From the NCBI GenBank assembly GCA_009760855.2, contig WPIO01000051.1, positions 111,001 to 175,000 of the forward strand: a stretch of DNA of 64,000 nt, in the 5' to 3' direction. The notes beneath the pieces were generated by a model that saw only the letters and a list, made by a program, of their open reading frames with translations, did not search any database and had not been told where the DNA came from. This document shows positions 24,225 to 36,545 of the stretch, one piece after another. A program made the position numbers and the translations under genes. How positions within the stretch are numbered: position 1 is the first letter of the stretch; each line of letters opens with the position of its first letter. The DNA is from Cristatella mucedo (taxonomy: Eukaryota; Bryozoa; Phylactolaemata; Cristatellidae).

Positions 24225-26650
24225 TCGGGTCCCATGAATAACTGCTATAAACTGCGGTACAGCTGCCAATTCAACAATACACGTAAGAAGACTCACTCCT
24301 GTTTCGATTCTAAATCAGAAGTAATAGTGTTTTTAAGTTTGCAAACCAAAGTTCATGCAATTCCCCCTAACCGTTCTCATGCTATGGCCTCATTCGGTCC
24401 GGATAAGCAAGCCTTTTTACACGTCGAAACGGCGAAGCAGCTGCCATTTCCAAAACATGCTTGGCGAAACTGTGTTTTAATTTTAAATTATAGAAAACAG
24501 TATGCTAATTTTTACCAACAAACGTTTATGCGATTGCGCTTGTGCGTTCTCATGCTGTCATGCTATGGCCTTTCTTTAGTGGCCCGGCCCAAATAGCAGG
24601 CCAAAATATTCGAACAGCAATACAGCTGCCATTTCCACAAAGACCTTTGCGAAACAGCGGGTTTGAATGTAAATTATGGAGAACGGCATGCCACATTTGT
24701 CCACTAAATTTTAGCAGCCTAGTGCGCTTGCGCGATCTCAGCTACAGTCTCCGATGGTCCTGCCCAAATTGGCAGCCTTAAATGGTTAAAGTGCGATGCG
24801 GCTGTCATTTCAGCAAACGAGTTTGCGCCAGTGTGGTTTATAATTTATTATAATGGAGAATAACATTCTAGATTTACTCATCAAAGTGCATGTGCATGGG
24901 CTTGCCCGTTCTCGTGCTACGGTCTCCAAAGAATCGGGCCAGCCAAACTCCAACATGATCGAAACGCTCAACCTAATCAAACAGCGATATAGCTGCCATT
25001 TCCAGGGTATTGAATTAGCCAACCAAATAGCATAGCATAGTGCATGCATGGGGGTTATTATGTCATGGCCTCCGATGGCCCGGGCTAGCTAGTCTCGTTA
25101 CGTAATTGAACTGCGACACAGCGACGACTTCCACAATAAGCGTTGCCGCAACAGCGGTTTTAACTCCACAGTATGGAAAACAGTGCTCTGGAGTTACCCC
25201 ACAAACATTCATGAATTGCCCTTGCCCGTTCTCATGCAAATGCCTCCTTTTTACCGGGAAGCAGTGCAATTTTGAACTGCTATACAGCTGCCGTTTTCAT
25301 AGTTGACGTCGTGCAACTGCGGTTTTGATTCCAAGTATATACAACAGTGTTCTGAGTTTACAAACCGACTTTCGTGGCATAGCGCGTGGGCATTATCATG
25401 AAATAGCCTCCAAATGGCCTATACAGCTCTACATTTTTGGACCAAAGTGCAGCTACGATTTCAACAATAAGCATTGAAAAGCTGCGCTTTTAATTGCACA
25501 ATATAGAAACAAGTATACCTGGTTTACTCATTAAATGTCATGCAACTTCTTTGAAGCTTTATAATACTATGGCGTCTGGTGGCCCAGGCCAACGGAGGCT
25601 ATAGCATTAGAAGACGTTGCGCAATTTCATTGAATGTTTTAGGCTAATCAGAAATACTTTTTTTCATAATGTTAATCAAAACCACAGTTTTGCAAAGCAA
25701 TTGTGGACATGGCAGCCGTATCGCAGTTGAAAGATTTAAAAGGCTGACTGGCTCGGGTCATTGGAGGTCATAATGTGAGAGCGTCCATGCGCTATTCCAC
25801 GAAAATTGTTTGATAAAATTGGAACACTGCTGTCTATGTGGAATAAGAACTGCAGTGGAGTGACGCTTATTGAGAAAGTTGCAGCTATATCGCTGTTCGG
25901 ATATGTAGGAAAGCTTGCTGTTCCAGGCCATCAGAGGCCGTAGCGTGGTAATGCGAATGTGTAATCTTTTGAAATTTAGTGACTAGACACGAAACTATGT
26001 TTTCTTTAATGGGGAATCGAAACCGCAGTTGCGAGAAGCGATTTGTGGAAATTGTTGCTGCATTAAAAATATGCCTAGAGGCTTGCTGGCCTAGGCCATT
26101 TGAGGCAATATTAGAAGAACGCCCGTGTGCTATGACATGAAATTTAGTTGGTAAATCTGGAACACTTTTTACGGTGTGAAATCATAATCACAGTTGCAAA
26201 ACGCTCACTGTAGAAACGGCAGCCAGTTCGCAGTTCAATTACGTATTGAGACTGGCTGACCCGGGCCATTTAAGGCCATAGCACGAGAACGCTCATGCAC
26301 TATGCCATGAAATCTTTTGTTAAGCCCGGAATAATGCTTTCTACAATGTAGAAGCAAAACCGCAGTTGCATGACACCAATTATGGAAATGGCAGCTGCAT
26401 CGCAGTTTGAATTTGCACTGTAGCCCGAACCATCGGAGCCATTTCGTACAAACGTCGCTTGCGCAGTTGCACGAATGCTTGTGGGGGTAAAACCAGGGCA
26501 CTGTTCTCTATACTGTGGAGTCGAAATAGCAGTTGCGTAATGCTCGTTATGGACATGACTACTGCCTAGCAGTTCGTTTACGTAGGGCGGCTGGCTGGCT
26601 GGCTCGGCCCACGGAGGTCATAGCATGAGAACTCGGCCCAGGCGGCTCTC
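24225..26650. repeat. Diverged satellite of about 165-185 bp, inverted midway
   Basis: The landmark CAGCTGCCATTTC recurs at about 24259, 24439, 24623, 24799, 24989, 25119, 25285 and 25450. Its reverse complement recurs at about 25711, 25880, 26052, 26218, 26390 and 26560. Each monomer also carries TCTCATGCTATGGCCTC or its reverse complement. Orientation flips at about 25581-25590, at GGCCCAGGCC. Monomers are clearly diverged from one another. Confidence 0.88.
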
Positions 26651-26890
26651 CTCCTTCCCTCCTCCTCCTTCTTTTCGCAACTAGCACGTGGCTTTTTGTA
26701 GGTTCGTAGCACGCTTGATATGCGTCGTCTTTTTTTTAAATAAAAATGTTGTCAGTTCGGCTCTGCAAGTCAGCCGATGCGTCGTACCAAGGAAACGTGG
26801 CTGCCGTGACACCGTCTACAGCAGGATTGTTTTGCGGAGTTCCCTTAGCGAGGGTACTCCGAAAGGCGCCACGGACTCAATCATACCTTG

Positions 26891-26891
<1 letters not shown>

Positions 26892-26987
<96 letters not shown>

Positions 26988-27043
26988 GACACACACGCAG
27001 ACACACACACGCACAGACGCACAGACGCACAGACACACACAGA

Positions 27044-27095
<52 letters not shown>
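26892..27095. repeat. (CA)n/(TA)n microsatellite
   Basis: Long CA array with CAGACGCACA variants at 26983-27045, ending in a short TA run that abuts SINE-1 copy a. Confidence 0.97.
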
Positions 27096-27104
27096 CATAA
27101 TTAA

Positions 27105-27236
27105 TTTGCATAGCGCCCTAAGAGAACTTATTCTCTATTCAGGCGCTTCACATATGCCTCGGGACTCGATCCCATGACCTCAGCCTGACATTAGTCGGGG
27201 CGAGTACCTGAGCTGCTGGACCAAACCAGCTCGGAA
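27105..27236 (-). mobile_element. SINE-1 copy a (tRNA-derived)
   Basis: On the minus strand a tRNA-like head (GGTTTGGTCCAGCAGCTCAG, then a B-box ATGGGATCGAGTCCC) leads into a LINE-like tail, AAGCGCCTGAATAGAGAATA followed by TTAGGGCGCTATGC. The B-box fits the RNA polymerase III consensus GGTTCGANNCC loosely. Confidence 0.85.
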
Positions 27237-28919
27237 GCATGTGATAGCGGAGCACTCTAATCTGAGTAAGAATGGGAATAGTCTCTAATTATCTCAGCGC
27301 TGTGAGCAAATTTAAATTCTTCATCTCACGCAGAGATGCCACCGCGACATAACTCGCTCGTGCACGCGCGCATTGCACGAAAACGACAAAAATCGCCACC
27401 AGCCCGAAATACCGCTGAAATAAAATCCATGCAAAGCTCGCCAAGTTTGCGGTCGAGGCATTCAGCTTGAAAAGACGCGCAACGTGCGTGCATTGTTCCG
27501 GCATCGCTAGAGCGCGCTGCTGCTGAGAGCGCCGCTCTAGCGATGAGCAGCTGTAGTTTCCCGTTCAGCTAGTGTTCAGTCAGTTCAGTTAGTTTACGTG
27601 GACGCTTCACGAGCAGCTGCGACGAGCGGAGCGCGTTCCGCACTTTCCTCCATTCTGGTCTCCAATCTGCGTGTCGAGGCCTCGTCTGGGCTCTCAGACG
27701 ATCAGCGATCGGCTGCCTCGTCAGCACTCGCTTGTGCTCTGCCCGTTGAATCGCGATTGATCGCGGATCTGCTCGCCGTCACATTAACAGCCTGTCCTGA
27801 GAACTGTCTACTAGACCCGCCGCAACTGATCATGGACCAGCACTGATCTAATTGCTCACGCCTGAGCCGACCGACGAAGAAGCCTCACTAGACTCCGTCC
27901 AATCGCTGCCGCTGAGGTCATTTGGACAGGCAACGATCGCTTGCTTGCCTCGATTAGCCGGTTCTGCTGCGGTTCGGAAATTGAGCTCCGAGCGATACCG
28001 GCGATGCCCTGAGCGTCCAAGCACGGCTAGCGAGTCGCATATGGAGCACTCGTGGCGTATAGCAACTGAGGCACCCGGAGCAGCGCCGTGCGCAGAGCTG
28101 CCAGACTGCCGACCGGCGTCCAGCCTCAGATGCAACTGGCGGCGCCGTAGCGGCGGCGGCTCAACACTCGGATCTCCACTTCTACTTGCCTCAAAGTCTA
28201 GATTGCAACTGACTGACGCTTACGTGACTCATTTTTTATTCCGCTTGACCGAGATTGTTGCATCGCCGGCTTCTACTCTATAGAATACAGATGCCGTGAG
28301 TAATGCGAACGGTATCTTGCTGATCTAGCATGCTTCCGTTTCATTGCCCATTTTAAAAATAAAGCCACCCTGTGCCGGGTTAATAGGGAAAACCTAGAAC
28401 AACCATGATAAGGGTCAATGCTTGGCTTCGCCGCCACATTAGGCTCTAACGTAAATTACTACGGACAATTTTCAGTTGCCTTTCTAAATGCTGTCGTAGC
28501 AGCTGTATTGTCTTCTTTTTCTTCTTCAGCACCAGCAATCGTCATAGTAACGAGCTAGGCTTCAATGCGTCTCCAGACGGAATTCCGTTGACTTTCACAA
28601 CTTGGCGAAAGCGTTACCGTGACTTCGCGCACAAGAGTGTTAACAAAAATTCGTGCGGCTTCTCCAGTTCCACGGTTGCTGTATGGGTGTGGTGTAATAG
28701 CGAACCGGGTTAGAATTCTCACGGTGGTTCACGCCAACTTGGTTGTTCAGTGCTTTTTGAAAGTCTTTTTCCAACGAGTGTCAACGCTCCTAAGGAACGC
28801 TCGACGTTGCTTATCAAACCCCATTCAGTCATTGTCGGACTCGATTTAGGGCAGGCTATAGACTATAATTCAGACAAGACAATAGTCCATGCAACTGCGC
28901 TGGAATGTCTGGCTTCCCT
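27237..28919. other. Spacer, no gene recognised
   Basis: Open frames at 27598-27846 and 27852-28283 lie on the plus strand in mixed-composition DNA. They show no motif and no start context that would support a gene. Confidence 0.4.
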
Positions 28920-29572
28920 TAATAATAATAATAATAATATTGCACTTGATAAAGCGCCCTCAGAGAACTTGTTCTCTTTCTAGGCGCTTTACATTTGCTG
29001 CAAAGTGATACGCAATAGAATAGTAAGTAAAATCATGCTTGAAAAACAAACAAAATGAATAACATGGTTAGGGGTTACATGCACTGGGTCAGCATGCAAA
29101 TGTGGTTAGTGGCAGCATGAACAGTGTCAGCACGCATAAGCACATCGAGGACGAATCACAAGGACCCACTAAATGCTGTCCTAAATAGGTATGTTTTTAA
29201 GTTTCTTTTAAATGTGGTCAGGTCAGGGGATCTTCTGATGCAGGTCGGGAGGGAGTTCCAGGCTGTGGGAGCATACGAGCTAAATGCACGGTCTCCAAAG
29301 GATTTAAGGTTTGTACGAGGTATTTCTAGACTGTTGGATTCCGAAAAGCGAGTGGTACGATGCTTTGCCTGATGGGGTAGTATATCTGAAAGATAGGCTG
29401 GAGCCATAGAATGAAGAGACCTAAAAGTGAGCGACAAAACCTTGAAGTCAATCCGTTGCTTGACTGGTAACCAGTGCAGGTCGGCGAGAAGTAGAGTAAT
29501 GTGGCAACTGCGACGCTCACGACAGACAAGCCTAGCTGCAGAGTTTTGCACCAGCTGCAATCGCCTGACACT
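28920..29572 (-). mobile_element. Young LINE copy D, minus strand
   Basis: This copy runs from about 29572 to a (TAA)n tail at 28920. Its open frame ends with the same residues as copy C (KSFGDRAFSSYAPTAWNSLP and onward). The 5' junction falls right after the codons for RRLQLVQN. Only a few differences, in the 3' UTR near 28965, separate it from copy C. Confidence 0.92.
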
Positions 29573-32500
29573 TTGTACAGTGTATTGTAATCTCGTTTCT
29601 AGCTTGAGATGCAGATCGTTTTAGGCATCAAGGGAGACAGAGCTAAAGCTACAGTAGCTCGCCTGTCTCCTGTAATAAAAGTGCTGACAACCTGAGCGCC
29701 TAAGAAGGCCTGTGATCGCAGACAGCCACGTCGAAATGATGAAACAAAAATAAGGAGCTTCCACAGGAATAAAAATGCAAAGAGGATTCATTTTTAAAAC
29801 TTAGACCTAGCGAGATAGACAAGTCGTCCTCTGCTGCGTAATCTTGAAGCGACGGCGTGTGACATCCATCATTGCCACGACCATGAGCATTGGCACAAAT
29901 GGTTCGTCATCAGGCGCGTAGTGCGCATTCGTCCGTCATATGGCTCCTAGTAACACCGTCAGCAGCATTCTCGCCCAGATGCAATGCAGCAGCGTGTTCT
30001 GCATCAGAGCCTCAGACAGCGTGACTTCAAAAGTGTGAAGGTCTCGTAGTCTTGAAGCAATCTGCAACAGTCACACAGGCTCCACAAACTGGCTATAACC
30101 AGCACTGGAAGAACGACCCATTCGTTCCTCACACACTGCCAGCCAAGAGGCTGAGCTACCGCGCATCAGAACATAACCATCTGCCGTGTTCACGCATTTG
30201 TGTAAAGTCAAATGCTGGCTTCTCAAGCCGTCTCTCGGGTTTCCCTACTTCACCAGACGCAGCGTCAACAATGACAGCACCTTTGTCGCCGCCATTATCT
30301 CCCTTGGCACCTCGTAGGCTAACATTTGCCTGCTAGCTCGCGGCGCCGCATTCGTAGCAATCAAGCTCCTGCCACGAAGTGGTCTCAGCATTATTCTCAA
30401 AAGAGTTCTCGTTATTCTCGACATATAGGTAGATATTTATAATTTTAGCTTAAGACATAGACGTACTTCTGCCTTCGCTGTCCATACTCTCAAGAATAGT
30501 ACGTCAGATTGCGCTACATGCTGTACGGCCTCTGGTATGTGCGCAATGTATGTATGTATGTAATCTGTGCGCATGCCTCGTGAAATCCGTGGAGCGAGCA
30601 CGCATTCATAATTAATTTAAAGTCAGAGCGTTCTTCGCCAATTTGCTTAACTTTGAGATGAGCACGGCGTCAGAATTCACAGAAGTTCAAAAGTAAATTT
30701 TTTGTAATCCCGAATTTCGGCAGAGCACACATCTACTTCATCTTTCAAGCTCAATACCTCTCAGTACATAACTCAATAATGGAAACAAAGAAAGCTGCCG
30801 TTAGGGGTCACCAATATAGTCACACGCAATAACACTTGCGCAAGACGGCTGCTAAGAGTCGTCACTGATCGTTCAATGTTTGGCGTAAAGTCTTACAAAC
30901 GAGGAGAGGAGGCTTCTTCACTAATGTCCTTAGGCTACAAACGCACAGCGCTCGTAAGGAATCTCACAGCGTCCTTGCGGACCGTGACTAATACCAGTGA
31001 TACCCTGAGCCTTGGAGTGCGGCTAGCGACTCATGGGTGCAACACAAAAGCATGCATGCGTGAATTTGGCATGTTGGCGGAAATTAATTTGCCATGTTGG
31101 CGGAAATGGTTGGCACGGATGCAGCGAAACACGGCATCAACGAAAAGGTCCCATGCGAAAGCATTAGAGAACAAGTCGCACAACGGATTTGTTCGAAGCC
31201 CATGGAGCGACTGGCCAATTATAACGTGACATTTCCGGTTCCTAAAGGCTGCAATTCAGGCGCAGCCAATTGTTGCTAGGGCTGTCGTCATCTAGCTGAA
31301 TTGCCGTTGAAACGTTTCATTTTTAGCTTCGTCGTTCTATCCGCACTAGACAGCTAGCCGGATCCTCGTCGCAACCTTATGATGGACGCCGCAGCTGCCG
31401 CGACCGCGCTCCCTCTCTGCAGTGCCGCAGTGCCGTAGCACCGCTGAACGGCAGAGGCCGAACGGGTCTAATCTCGAGAGAGCCGACTAGTGCCGATTGG
31501 CAGGACGCTGATTAGCTGCAGAGCCGATGCATGGCCTCGGACGAGAGCCAATGAGCGCTGTCTCCGTGTCCTCGATCGCCGAAGCAGCCGACAATTAGGA
31601 CACACTATTTGGTTAATTTACTTGATGAATCTCCGCTGTAATTCCCCAAGGCCGGGAGGACAACGCGCTAGTTGGGCTGCAGAGTTTTCTATAGGGCATG
31701 CAAAGCTTAACCGGCCTGCGGTGCGCATACTTTGGCTCGCTGGTTGCTTTATCTCAGGCGGCAAAGAGGAACGTGATCGTCGGGTGCGCTAGTGCCCTAG
31801 CGCCTAGCGCACCGTCGTCGTCGGCGCTGCAGCAGCGCCGACGCGCTGCCGCCGCACCTATCTCTCAGGCTCTCGCCGCCAAGCAGCTTAGCCTAGGCTA
31901 GCGCGACGCAGCGGTGTGACGTCGTGACGTCCGGTGACGTCACAGTGACGCCCGGTGGCGGCGGTGGCGGCGGATGCCCGCCGCCGTAAAAGCAAGCCTC
32001 GCCTAGCGGAGCGAGTGAGCTCTCAGAGATGGTGCTACTTCGGCGTCCCTCGGCCGCCGAAGCTGCCGCCTCCAAACGCCGACTGCGCATTTCGACGGCA
32101 GCGGCAGGAGCGACTGGCAGTCCTAACCTCAAACTAGACCACAAGCAGTCTTCTCAGCTTGCCCGTAAGTCCGGCGGCTCTCTTCCCCTCGCTTGCTGCT
32201 GCTGGGGGAGGGGGGACCGGCCATGTTTGGTGGGCGGGGCTTCTCCGAAGCTGGTGCCGACATAGCCCGGACCGGCCGTTCGCGACGGGGTCCTGGCGAG
32301 CCAGCGAGCGAGCGATGGCTGGGCGCCATGGCTGGGCGCCGAGGAGAGCTCGCTTGGCGGCGACGGCGCTTTGCGGCGCGGCGACTGTGCGGCGCTGTCG
32401 CGTGCTCCGCGCAACTGGCCGGCGCGGCCGCGGCATCGAGCCCGACGAGCTGCCTAGCGTGACAGGAAACGGCCCGCTCGCATTAAGCGAAACGAGCTCG

Positions 32501-33079
32501 TTCGCCGGTCGCCGTCGCCACGCGGCAGGCGTTGTGGGCATCGGTGACAGTCGGAGCTGGTCGAGAGGGAAAACACGTGGCCGTGTCGCCGCGCTACCGA
32601 GGCAGCGTCGGCGAAACGAAACTCGGTTTCCGCCGCCGGAAGTCCGATCCCGGCAGCTACCGGTAGCCGCACCGGATGGCGGCTTCTAGCAGCGCTCGCT
32701 GTAGCGCTGATCGGCGGGCCCGCGCCGGTCCCTCTCAGTCCGTCTAAAGTGTTGGATCGACGTCGCCGACGGCCGAAGCGGCGGCTTCCAATCCGCAGCA
32801 GCGGACCACCTGGCTCGCGGCTGCGGTACGAGGACGAAACGGCAGCGCCAGAGTCAGCCGCCGCCGCCGCCGCCGCCGCCGCAGCAGCCGCCGAAGCCGC
32901 CACTGCCGTCAAACTATCACTTGGTCTGGCGCTCTCACCACCGGCCTTCGACGGCTTTCGCCGAGACGTTGGTCTGTTTTTACTGCAGTATGCTTTACTG
33001 CAGCTGCTACGCTGGGCAGTACACGCTCTTCCGGTCGGGCAGACACTCATCCGAGCGCAGCGCCGATTGCTGGCTCCGG
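29573..33079. other. Spacer with CpG-rich right half
   Basis: 29573-31400 holds nothing recognisable, apart from a duplicated CATGTTGGCGGAAAT at about 31070 and 31093. 31780-33050 is CpG-rich with alanine or proline low-complexity frames on both strands and may be a promoter region. Confidence 0.4.
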
Positions 33080-33186
33080 CCTCGTGCTTGACGATCGCTA
33101 GCGACAGAAGGTTTTGCTCTGCAGGTCCTAGACTGTGGAACTCGCTTCAAAAATTCTTACGTAACATTAGTCCGAGAAAATATTAG
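33080..33186 (+). pseudogene. C-terminal remnant of a second LINE type
   Basis: The frame reads RRFCSAGPRLWNSLQKFLRN before a stop. The FxxAGPRLWNSLPxxLR block is the usual end of CR1/L2-type reverse transcriptase ORFs, and this version differs from the family above. Upstream residues are GC-rich low complexity and do not belong to it. Confidence 0.5.
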
Positions 33187-33187
33187 C

Positions 33188-33365
33188 TTATTATACAGCC
33201 TCGCTTGTATAGCTGCAGAAGAGGCCTAACGGCTATCGCCACCGATTTCAGTTGACAATACAGGATCGCCCACTGCAGGACCCAAATCCATGACCTCAAT
33301 CGTTTATAGCGAGCACCTTACATCCTCGGTCTCGTGGCCCATGCTATCACGGCCCACGGATCTAT
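33188..33365 (-). mobile_element. SINE-2 copy a (tRNA-derived)
   Basis: The minus strand has a head CCGTGATAGCATGGGCCACG and a tail containing CCTCTTCTGCAGCTATACAA and GAGGCTGTATAATAAGC. It follows a fragment of another LINE type at 33080-33186. Confidence 0.8.
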
Positions 33366-33429
33366 TCTCTCCTGCTGCCGACTGTGGCTCAATCTGTCTA
33401 GCCGCACTCAGCTGCTACATCCAGGCTAC

Positions 33430-33605
33430 TCATTTACTCGACTGCCCTCCTGACTCAGCTAAGCTTCTTACTTTCTCATTTGCATGAGATGAAGTGTATA
33501 ACTATTGCACGCACACCGAAAGCCGCTTAGGCTCCGAGTTCGCTAAATAAAATGCACCAGTATAACATCCTCTTAGTCTTTGTGGCTTTGTGGATCTACA
33601 GACCT
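33430..33605. repeat. Dispersed repeat R3, copy 3
   Basis: Landmarks TTGCATGAGATGAAGTGTAT, CCGAAAGCCGCTTAGGCTCC and CTTAGTCTTTGTGGCTTTGT are shared with the two copies at the left end of the window. Confidence 0.78.
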
Positions 33606-33619
33606 CCGTCTGTAGACAT

Positions 33620-34199
33620 AACAATTATAATAATAAATTTGTATAGCGTCCTCAAAGAATTTAAGCTCTTTCTAGGTACTTTACATATGCTGCAAAGGAA
33701 CCGTGGTTGACTGGTTAGCGGTAGCATGCTCAATGACAACAAGCATAACATGGTTAATAGTGACATGCACAGGGTTAGCATGTAAATATGGTTAGTAGCG
33801 GCATGCACAGTGTTAGCACGCATAAGCACATAAAGGACGAATCACAGGGACCCACTAAATGCTGTGATAAATCGATGCAGTTTTAGCTTATTTTTCAATG
33901 TTACGTCAGGGTATGTCGTAATTTCAGTACTAAGTGAGTTCCATGGCTTTGGGAATATACGAACTAAAGGCACGGCCTTCAAAGGATTTGAGTTTTGTGC
34001 GAGGTATAGCTAAATGATAAGATTTCGGAAAGCGGGTGGTACGACGCTTAGTCTGGTTGGAAGTTGTTCTGTTTTTTTAGGTAGTCTAGAGCAAAAGAAT
34101 GAATAAACCGAAAAGTAAGTGGCAAAACTATAAGTCTATGAAGCTATGAACCATGAACTATGAAGCTGTTGCTTGACTGAGAGCCAGCGCAGGTCGGCC
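33620..34199 (-). mobile_element. LINE copy E, older
   Basis: The 3' terminal segment on the minus strand has tail TAATAATAAATTTGTATAGC at 33620 and homology up to the AGTCAAGCAACAG region near 34199. There the element abuts a long TA/GT microsatellite. Many substitutions relative to copies C and D. Confidence 0.85.
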
Positions 34200-34203
34200 T
34201 ACT

Positions 34204-34397
<194 letters not shown>

Positions 34398-36224
34398 TTC
34401 GACGGTATGTAGGCAATCGTTTGGCCACTCCCCTCCTCCGACGCTCGGCCATAGATAGTCGGCATCGATCGTTGGCACAAGCTGGCTATAAGAACGCGTT
34501 CGCCCGCGGCAGATCGATAGCGGGCGGGTATAGTATGTGCAAATGCCGAAGCTTTCGTTACCGGTATCCTAAATAAAGAGAACGAAACGAGCGGGTGCTG
34601 GCGATGGCCAGCGATCACTCATCTGAGCGGCTGGAGCAATTACATGCCGGTAGCGTCGAGGCAACCGGCGGCCCCGACCCAGCTCGATGGCACAGAGCAG
34701 TGCTCGCCATCTGCACCCTGCTTACCTCTGGCGCCGCCATCTTCACATTTAGCTGCGTGGGCGGTGCGATTCGCCTACGGTTCGCGGGGCGAACGTCGGC
34801 GAGGCTGGACGCGTTGAAGGATGTGGGCGGGGAGAGCAGGGTGACATGGGCTCGCTTGCGCTCGTGGACACGCTTTCTGGTGAGCGGCCTGACGCCCGGC
34901 CCGTCAATAAGCGTTCGCGCCGGCAGCCAACTCAGCAGCCACCGGTGGAACGAGGAACGTGGCCCGGCCCGCGAGGCCGGCCGTGCCGAAATAAATATCA
35001 TAAAGTATCATAAATATCATGATGTCGCACTAAATGGCCAAGCGCCGATCGCCTGCAGCCGCAAGCGCCTGGAGCGGCACTAAGCGTTTCTAGCGAGCGC
35101 GGCCGATGCGAAGCGTCTCATTCCCTGTCCACTATCGCCCAGCCCCCAGGAATTACCGATGAGCGATGCTGGATTGGCAAGTCAGCACACCACGACAGAT
35201 CGTCGGCAGCAGCCTGAGGCCAGCGAGCAAGAGAGAAAACGACACGACAGCGCCTGCCGCTGGAGACCGGCACAAGGTGGCCATTGGCGGCGATCCGGTA
35301 CGCTGGGAAAGTCTCCACAGCGCCGTCATTTCGCGACGGATCCAAGTTTCCGTTACTCAGGAACAGTCAGCCGACCTGAGCCGTCAGACCTACCGCTCGC
35401 TCCAGCTGCCTCAGCCTCAGCTGCTGCAGCAGCTTCCGCTTTCGCTCAGGTCGGCCGCCATAAATTAAACCAGGGGCGTCAAGAGTCTGTATTGGGCTGC
35501 GATCGCTCAAAGTTAGATATAGAAATGATAGCAATAATAGAAGATTTCTATTATGGTGTAAGAGAATTAAGGTCTAAGAGAATTAAGCTCTATTCAGGCA
35601 CTCTGCGTGCATGCGCGCACGCTGCAAGAGAAGCAATCATCAATGGCTACATGAATAGTGAGGTATCCTGCCAAGGCAAAAGCACACAATTATTATGCTA
35701 GGGCAAGCGTCCAAAACCAAACAGAAACTCATGGCCGCCGTTAATGGGGCCCAAGCTAGTATGGGTCATTCAAGTGTGCACAGATAGGCAAAGCAGACAC
35801 AAAAAAGAGGTCCACTGGGTTGCTAATTGAAAGCCTATTGCCGTTTTTCTTTGCCACTATATTGAATGTTTCACAACGACGCACGTCGGAATAAAAGGAA
35901 AATGCACCAGGACCGAGCGAAGGACGTGCGGACAATATAATTTCACTTAATAGCGATTTCTACTATATCTCATGGAGTGCTATTATTGCATAGAGGCGCG
36001 GATTTTTATCATAACCCCTAGAATCCACGGAAATTTTTTCCAGGGCCGTTGAATTGATTTTAAGATCTTCAATCAACTTCTAGGTCACTTTAATCACTTG
36101 GATCAGCCTAGCCGTCTATCTCCTCCAGAGTGTTCCCTAACCATCCGATACCCAGTATCCACTGACCTCACTGTCCATAGCACTAAATTGCAATCTTTTG
36201 GTGACCCTTTGGTGACGCCTTCGG
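34398..36224. other. Spacer with CpG-rich block
   Basis: 34600-35470 is CpG-rich and holds the MAAPE candidate. 35560-35620 carries a fragment of a LINE or SINE-1 tail. The rest shows nothing. Confidence 0.4.
34726..34740 (-). CDS. Possible first coding exon (MAAPE)
   Basis: On the minus strand AAGATGGCGGCGCCAGAG is followed by GTAAGC, the usual look of a short first exon in a GC-rich promoter region. No downstream exon was recognised. The opposite strand has a 162-codon frame over 34595-35083 that is equally unproven. Confidence 0.2.
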
Positions 36225-36545
36225 CTAGCATGCACTAAAAGTCCGTGACTCGCTTCCGGCTACAGTCACGAATCTCGATGACATTGCATCTTAGAAGTCT
36301 TATTTATTTAGTGGGTCCCTGCGATTCGTCTTTTATGCGTGCTGACACTGCTTGCTGCCACTAACCATACTTGCATGCTGACCCTTCGCACATCACCCCT
36401 AACCATGTTATTCTTATTGCTTATTGAGCGTGCTACCACTAATCGTTCGATCGTGCTTCTTTTTCAGCGAATTTAAAGTGCTCGGAAAGAGATTGAGTTC
36501 TCTGAGGGCACTATATAAAGTGCATTATTATTATTACTACTATCA
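36225..36545 (+). mobile_element. LINE copy F, 3' end only
   Basis: The plus-strand 3' UTR contains GTGGGTCCCTGCGATTCGTC, the GTGCTGACACTG block, and AAGAGATTGAGTTCTCTGAG, followed by a TTATTATTACTACTATCATT tail. The 5' limit is blurred by divergence. Confidence 0.82.

Noticed and set aside
24225-26650. CRISPR-like array
   Set aside because: The repeats are about 170 bp, diverged, contiguous and inverted midway, in an animal genome; this is a satellite.
26688-27177. Thr/His and Cys/Val repeat frames
   Set aside because: Artefacts of the CA microsatellite.
28619-28983. Open frames running into LINE copy D
   Set aside because: They cross the LINE tail and have no recognisable content.
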